Shown piece after piece: positions 58,932 to 64,000 of a DNA stretch of 64,000 nucleotides; position 1 is the stretch's first letter, and every line of letters starts with the position of its first letter. Origin of the DNA: Chitinimonas taiwanensis DSM 18899 (GTDB lineage Bacteria > Pseudomonadota > Gammaproteobacteria > Burkholderiales > Chitinimonadaceae); NCBI RefSeq assembly GCF_900119825.1, contig NZ_FPKR01000004.1:186001-250000 (forward strand), in the 5' to 3' direction. The notes beneath the pieces were generated by a model. The model was not told where the DNA came from. It did not search any database and saw only the letters and a list, made by a program, of their open reading frames with translations. The translations under genes and the position numbers were made by a program.

Positions 58932-60434
58932 TTATTGCTGTGGCGCTTCTTCGGTCGGCATCTGTGCATCGGCAGCCGGCGCGGCCTGCCAAGGCAGGGG
59001 GATGGCCGAGCCGTTCACATTCAGGCGGCCGGCTTTCCACTCGGCGCTGGTGCTCAGCGTGTCGCCATCGGCCTTGATCAAATTCTGCTCGGTCAGCTTG
59101 CGGATCTGGCTTTCCATCAGATTGCGCGCCAGGTTCTCCAGATCAGCCGTGTCCGGATGCTCGCCATCCTCGGTGTCTACCGCAATCATGCTGCGTGCCT
59201 GCCAGAGTACATAGGTCTCGATGACCTGCTTGGGCACCTTTAGGTCCGCGCTGGCTTGCAGGCGCTCGAGCAGCTTGAGCGGCATGTCCAGATCACCGTC
59301 CTGGAAGCCCTTCAGGGCCAGATCAGCCTTCAGGAACACTTCGCCCTCCGGCAGCTTAACCGACAGCTTCTTCACCGACAGGGCCGGGTCATTGCGCAGC
59401 AGTGGCAGGCCATCGGTCTTCAGCGTGGCGAAGATCTTGGCAGCCTGCTCGGCCGGGTCGGTCACCTTGCGCTGGATATCGGTGATGCGCTTGGATAGCT
59501 TGGCCAGCGTCGGGCCATGCAGATGGTTGGCCGATACCGACAGCACGGCTGGGCCGTACTGCTTGCCATTCAGCAACAGGCCAGCCAGGTTCACATCGCC
59601 ACTCGAGTCGATGAACTCGCCCTTCTCGGTGGTGTTGACCAGATAGCTGAGCTTATCGAGCTTGATGTCCAGCGCCGGATCTTCCTCGCTGCGCTTGAAG
59701 GTGGCCGAGGCCAGCGTCAGCTTGCCGTCGCCCAGCATCAGGCCGGCTTTGCCGCGCTGGTTATGCGCCTCGAAGCGAAAATCCTTGATATCGAGCGTGC
59801 CCTTGGTGCCGGCCTCGAAATGCAGACCGGGCGCCACGGCGCTGATATCGACCTTGTTGAAGTCGCCGCCGTAGGCAATCGTGGCGTCCAACCCCTGCCA
59901 GACCGACTTCACCTTGGCCAGCGTCTCCTCATAGGTGAAGTTGGGGATACGGACCTTGACCACGCCATCGTCGTTGAAGGCGATCTGGTTCTCGATCTGC
60001 AGTGCCTGCTGATCGCCGAAGACCTTCTTCAACAGGGCCTGGGTGTCCGGATTGAACTCGATCTCGGTGCTGACGGCTGCCTTCAAAGGCTTGGGGTTGC
60101 CTTGCAGCAGCAGGGGCAGCGGGCCGTGCTTGATGGTCTGGGTGTAGCTAAGCTCCAGCTTCACATCGCCCAGAGCCTGCAGCTGCAGCAGCTGGTAGGG
60201 CTTGATCAGGTTCGGGTTCAAGGCAATGGTGGTGCGCTCGTGCGAGCTGAAGATGCCACGCTGGTAGTCGCGCGACTTGACCACGAAGTAGGGCAGATCG
60301 GCCAGCAGCTGGTGCTGCTTGGCCAGGGTGGTTTCCGCCTGCTTGCCGGCCCACCAGCTGGCGCCGGTGTAGGCAAGGGCGAGGGCGCCGACAACGGCGA
60401 CGGCGATAAGAGGAATCTTCTGCTTGGGGTTCAC
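58932..60434 (-). CDS. DUF945 (YdgA-family) protein
   Basis: A 500-aa protein with an N-terminal membrane anchor (IPLIAVAVVGALALAYTGAS) and a long beta-rich periplasmic part typical of YdgA-like DUF945 proteins (YFVVKSRDYQRGIFSSHERT near the start). The function is not known. It ends with a short acidic, Gln-rich tail (PTEEAPQQ). It follows purB by 21 bp on the same strand. Confidence 0.88.
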   Translation of the reverse strand: MNPKQKIPLIAVAVVGALALAYTGASWWAGKQAETTLAKQHQLLADLPYFVVKSRDYQRGIFSSHERTTIALNPNLIKPYQLLQLQALGDVKLELSYTQTIKHGPLPLLLQGNPKPLKAAVSTEIEFNPDTQALLKKVFGDQQALQIENQIAFNDDGVVKVRIPNFTYEETLAKVKSVWQGLDATIAYGGDFNKVDISAVAPGLHFEAGTKGTLDIKDFRFEAHNQRGKAGLMLGDGKLTLASATFKRSEEDPALDIKLDKLSYLVNTTEKGEFIDSSGDVNLAGLLLNGKQYGPAVLSVSANHLHGPTLAKLSKRITDIQRKVTDPAEQAAKIFATLKTDGLPLLRNDPALSVKKLSVKLPEGEVFLKADLALKGFQDGDLDMPLKLLERLQASADLKVPKQVIETYVLWQARSMIAVDTEDGEHPDTADLENLARNLMESQIRKLTEQNLIKADGDTLSTSAEWKAGRLNVNGSAIPLPWQAAPAADAQMPTEEAPQQ

Positions 60435-60455
60435 GAGCGCGTGTGCCTTGAAGGT

Positions 60456-61859
<1,404 letters not shown>

Positions 61860-61895
61860 CTAGCATGGTCCGCTTTGCTGCCCAGCGCGCGCAAG

Positions 61896-61919
61896 AAAAA
61901 AGCAGCCCGAAGGCTGCTT
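61896..61919 (-). terminator. Intrinsic terminator after the lipoprotein gene
   Basis: AAGCAGCC / GGCTGCTT with a 4-nt TTCG-type loop on the minus strand, followed by a T-run (A-run at 61895-61901 on the plus strand). It lies 24 bp after the lipoprotein stop. Confidence 0.85.
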
Positions 61920-61942
61920 ATTACCATAGTCTGATCAAGGGC

Positions 61943-62413
61943 TTACTTCTTGCTGACCCGGATGGTGCCGTTATAGGTGCCGGCATCGGTGATATACACG
62001 AGCGGGCCAACCAGGCGCGGCTTACCGTCCTTTTCGCTCAGGGTTAGTACATAGCTGGCATTGTTGGCGTGCTTCACATTCAGCTTGCTGCCGTCGAAGG
62101 TGGCGGGGGCGAAGTCTTCAGTCAGGTCGCCATAGGGCGTATCGAACATGGTGGCGCGGCCGCTGACGGCATTGCCGTTCACCTGCTCGATCACCACCAC
62201 GGTCTTGCCCTCATAACCCATGCTCTCGATGGTCCACTTGCCTTCCCAGCTGCCGAGGATGGCGGCGCTGGCCGGCGCGCTGACGGCTGGGGTGGGTGTG
62301 GCGACTTCAGCAGGCTGGCTGACCGGTGCCGAAGGGGCGACCGGCGCGCTGGCGCAGCCGGCCAGCAGCAATAGGCCACTCAATAGGGCATAGGGGCGCA
62401 ATGCGTGCTTCAT
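61943..62413 (-). CDS. Hypothetical outer- or inner-membrane lipoprotein
   Basis: A 156-aa protein with a lipoprotein signal peptide and lipobox LLAGCAS (Cys near residue 20), then a Pro/Ala/Ser/Val-rich linker (about 22-55). The C-terminal beta-rich domain of about 100 residues contains GSWEGKWTIESMGYEGKTVV and repeated short strands. I do not recognise a named family. It stands alone between murI and purB with its own terminator. Confidence 0.8.
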   Translation of the reverse strand: MKHALRPYALLSGLLLLAGCASAPVAPSAPVSQPAEVATPTPAVSAPASAAILGSWEGKWTIESMGYEGKTVVVIEQVNGNAVSGRATMFDTPYGDLTEDFAPATFDGSKLNVKHANNASYVLTLSEKDGKPRLVGPLVYITDAGTYNGTIRVSKK

Positions 62414-62481
62414 GTTGAACTCCTTATTTGTCGTGGCGCGCATCATCGCATGCCGATAAAGCGCTTGCTAGGCGGCCGCCG

Positions 62482-63291
62482 TCACAGTTGCACCATTTCC
62501 AGATGCTTGAGACTGCGCCCCAGAAAGCGCTCACCCACGGTCTGAAAACGCAGCGGAATATCCGTCACGTAGTAGCGGTAATCGGGCTCGGCGCGCTGCG
62601 GATTGGCGATACCCAGCTCGCTCAGTGTGGCTGCCACCTGCTCGGCCACGCTGACCGCGGAGTCGACCAGCTTGATGCTGCTGCCGGCTTCCTGCGCGAG
62701 CAACGGTTTAAGCAGTGGGTAATGGGTACAGCCGAGTACCAGGGTGTCGATGCCCTCGGCCAGGACCGGCTTCAGGTATTCCTGCACGGTGAGGCGGGTC
62801 ACCGGGTGATCGAGCCAGCCTTCTTCCACCAGCGGCACCAGCAGCGGGCAGGCTTGCGAATAGACGCGCGCATCGGCATTCAGTGCATGCACACCACGCG
62901 CGTAGGCGTTCGAGTTGACCGTGGTGGGCGTGGCGATCACGCCAATAGCGTCGTTCTGGGTCACGGCCACCGCATTGCGCGCGCCGGCCTCAATCACGTC
63001 GATAACCGGCACCGATACCCGGGCGCGGATCTTGTTGGCAGCCACGGCCGAGATAGTGTTGCAGGCGATGACCAGCAGCTTCACTTCCTGCTGCATGAGG
63101 AAGTCGACGATCTGTTGGGCGAACTGTTCGATGGTGGCGGTGGACTTCACGCCATAGGGCACGCGTGCGGTATCGCCGAAATAGACGATGTTCTCGAAAG
63201 GCAGGCGCTCCATCAGCGCGCGGGTAACGGTTAGGCCGCCGATACCAGAATCAAAGACGCCGATTGGGCGGGAAGCGAGCGGGGAGGGCAT
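62482..63291 (-). CDS. murI: Glutamate racemase MurI
   Basis: At 269 aa it has the two catalytic Cys motifs: VIACNTISAVA and LGCTHYPLLKP, plus the substrate loop PIGVFDSGIGGLTV and YFGDTARVPYG. It makes D-glutamate for peptidoglycan. ATG 63291 gives the usual few residues before PIGVFDSG; ATG 63321 is possible. Confidence 0.95.
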   Translation of the reverse strand: MPSPLASRPIGVFDSGIGGLTVTRALMERLPFENIVYFGDTARVPYGVKSTATIEQFAQQIVDFLMQQEVKLLVIACNTISAVAANKIRARVSVPVIDVIEAGARNAVAVTQNDAIGVIATPTTVNSNAYARGVHALNADARVYSQACPLLVPLVEEGWLDHPVTRLTVQEYLKPVLAEGIDTLVLGCTHYPLLKPLLAQEAGSSIKLVDSAVSVAEQVAATLSELGIANPQRAEPDYRYYVTDIPLRFQTVGERFLGRSLKHLEMVQL

Positions 63292-63354
63292 GGCAGGTGG
63301 ATGACGATGGGAAGTCGCCATTCTACGCCAGCTGCGCGCCAGGCCCAGTGCGCT

Positions 63355-64000
63355 TTATGCGAGGCTGGCGCCGCGCTGCTGGTGCTGCGCAAGCGCCCAG
63401 TCTATGTGTTCGCGCACCAGGGGCGTGGCATCGGCCTGGCGGCTGGCCAGTGCAGCAAGCACTGCGGGGCTGCTCGGAGCATTGCCCAGGCCGACGGCTA
63501 GATTGCGCAGCCAGCGCTCGTAACCGATGCGGTAGATGGCCGTGCCGGCCAGGCGGTTGAGGAAATCCTGCTCGCTCCAGGCAAATAGCTCGACTAGGCT
63601 GGCGGCATCCAGGCCGTTGCGCACCGCGAAGTCGGCTTCGCTAGTGTCTACGGCGAAGCGGTTCCACGGGCAGAACAATTGGCAGTCGTCGCAGCCGTAG
63701 ACGCGGTTACCGAGCAGCGGGCGCAGCTCGGCGGGAATCGCGCCCTTGAGCTCGATGGTCAGATAGGAGATGCAGCGCCGTGCATCGACCTGATAGGGCG
63801 CCACGATGGCCTGAGTCGGGCAGACATCCAGGCAGCGCGTGCAGCGTCCGCAGTGTTCCTGCGCGAGCGGCGGGTCGATGGGCAGCGGCAGATCGGTGAA
63901 CAATTCGCCCAGGAAAAAGAAAGAGCCATGCTCGCGCGTCAGCAGCAGGGTGTGCTTGCCGCGCCAGCCCAGGCCAGCGCGCTCGGCGGCCGCCACCTCC
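63355..64000 (-). CDS. queG: Epoxyqueuosine reductase QueG, C-terminal part (5' end beyond the window)
   Basis: About 214 residues are in the window, open to its right edge. The part after the catalytic domain is seen: AERAGLGWRGKHTLLLTRE, GELFTDLPLP, and two 4Fe-4S clusters from CGRCTRCLDVCPTQAI and GCDDCQLFCPWN. A HEAT-like C-terminal tail follows. QueG reduces epoxyqueuosine to queuosine in tRNA with the help of cobalamin. The start is outside the window. Confidence 0.95.
   Translation of the reverse strand, partial: EVAAAERAGLGWRGKHTLLLTREHGSFFFLGELFTDLPLPIDPPLAQEHCGRCTRCLDVCPTQAIVAPYQVDARRCISYLTIELKGAIPAELRPLLGNRVYGCDDCQLFCPWNRFAVDTSEADFAVRNGLDAASLVELFAWSEQDFLNRLAGTAIYRIGYERWLRNLAVGLGNAPSSPAVLAALASRQADATPLVREHIDWALAQHQQRGASLA

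Overview
Organism. The window is GC-rich chromosomal DNA, densely coded on both strands, with no rRNA, tRNA or CRISPR array that I could see. It carries the block rsmD / ftsY-ftsE-ftsX-rpoH with a CIRCE element in front of rpoH, plus purB, murI, queG, sigma-54 promoters and a Fur box. Together these suggest a betaproteobacterium, perhaps of the Neisseriales/Chromobacteriaceae type. The placement is inference from gene content only.

Layout. 1-1373: two 2-oxoglutarate/Fe(II) oxygenase genes, the second alkB. 1370-6600: an iron/heme locus on the minus strand: Fur box, FecI-like sigma factor, FecR-like regulator, TonB-dependent heme-type receptor, heme oxygenase and a small DUF454 membrane protein. 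6700-7272: a YceI protein. 7376-30700: a sulfur supercluster. It holds a seven-gene minus-strand operon (porin, sulfonate/sulfate-ester binding protein, MFS carrier, two permeases, ATPase, GST), a plus-strand operon (two TauD-family dioxygenases and a flavin monooxygenase), a TauE-type exporter, ssuE-ssuF-sfnR-tas, and the sulfate importer sbp-cysT-cysW-cysA. Both organosulfur operons have good sigma-54 promoters, and an SfnR-like sigma-54 activator lies in the same cluster. The cluster is interrupted by an AT-rich patch with an integrase remnant and by the HipA-family gene yjjJ, whose leader carries four repeats at an exact 12-bp pitch.

30726-39248: an M48 metalloprotease fused to a pilin-like tail, an orphan membrane protein, a cytochrome b561 / YceI / YceI operon, and an HscC-type Hsp70 with two J-domain partners. 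39375-46610: a compact signalling cassette: CHASE2 Ser/Thr kinase, PP2C phosphatase, double-FHA protein, CHASE2 class III nucleotide cyclase and a class II-type cyclic-nucleotide phosphodiesterase.

46946-53970: the most unusual region. Two tandem type IV pilins each have only 53 mature residues, and each has its own sigma-54 promoter. They are followed by a small secreted four-cysteine protein, a strong terminator, an ABC-2 exporter with a TPR-like partner, a membrane phosphotransferase of the sulfatase fold, and an O-antigen-ligase-like enzyme. The last three genes are clearly more AT-rich than their surroundings. The arrangement recalls the split pilin (PilA-N plus PilA-C) of Geobacter and may form a separate pilus-building and pilus-decorating system.

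54054-64000: housekeeping genes rpoH, ftsX, ftsE, ftsY, rsmD, ppnP, a DUF945 protein, purB, a lipoprotein, murI and the 3' part of queG.
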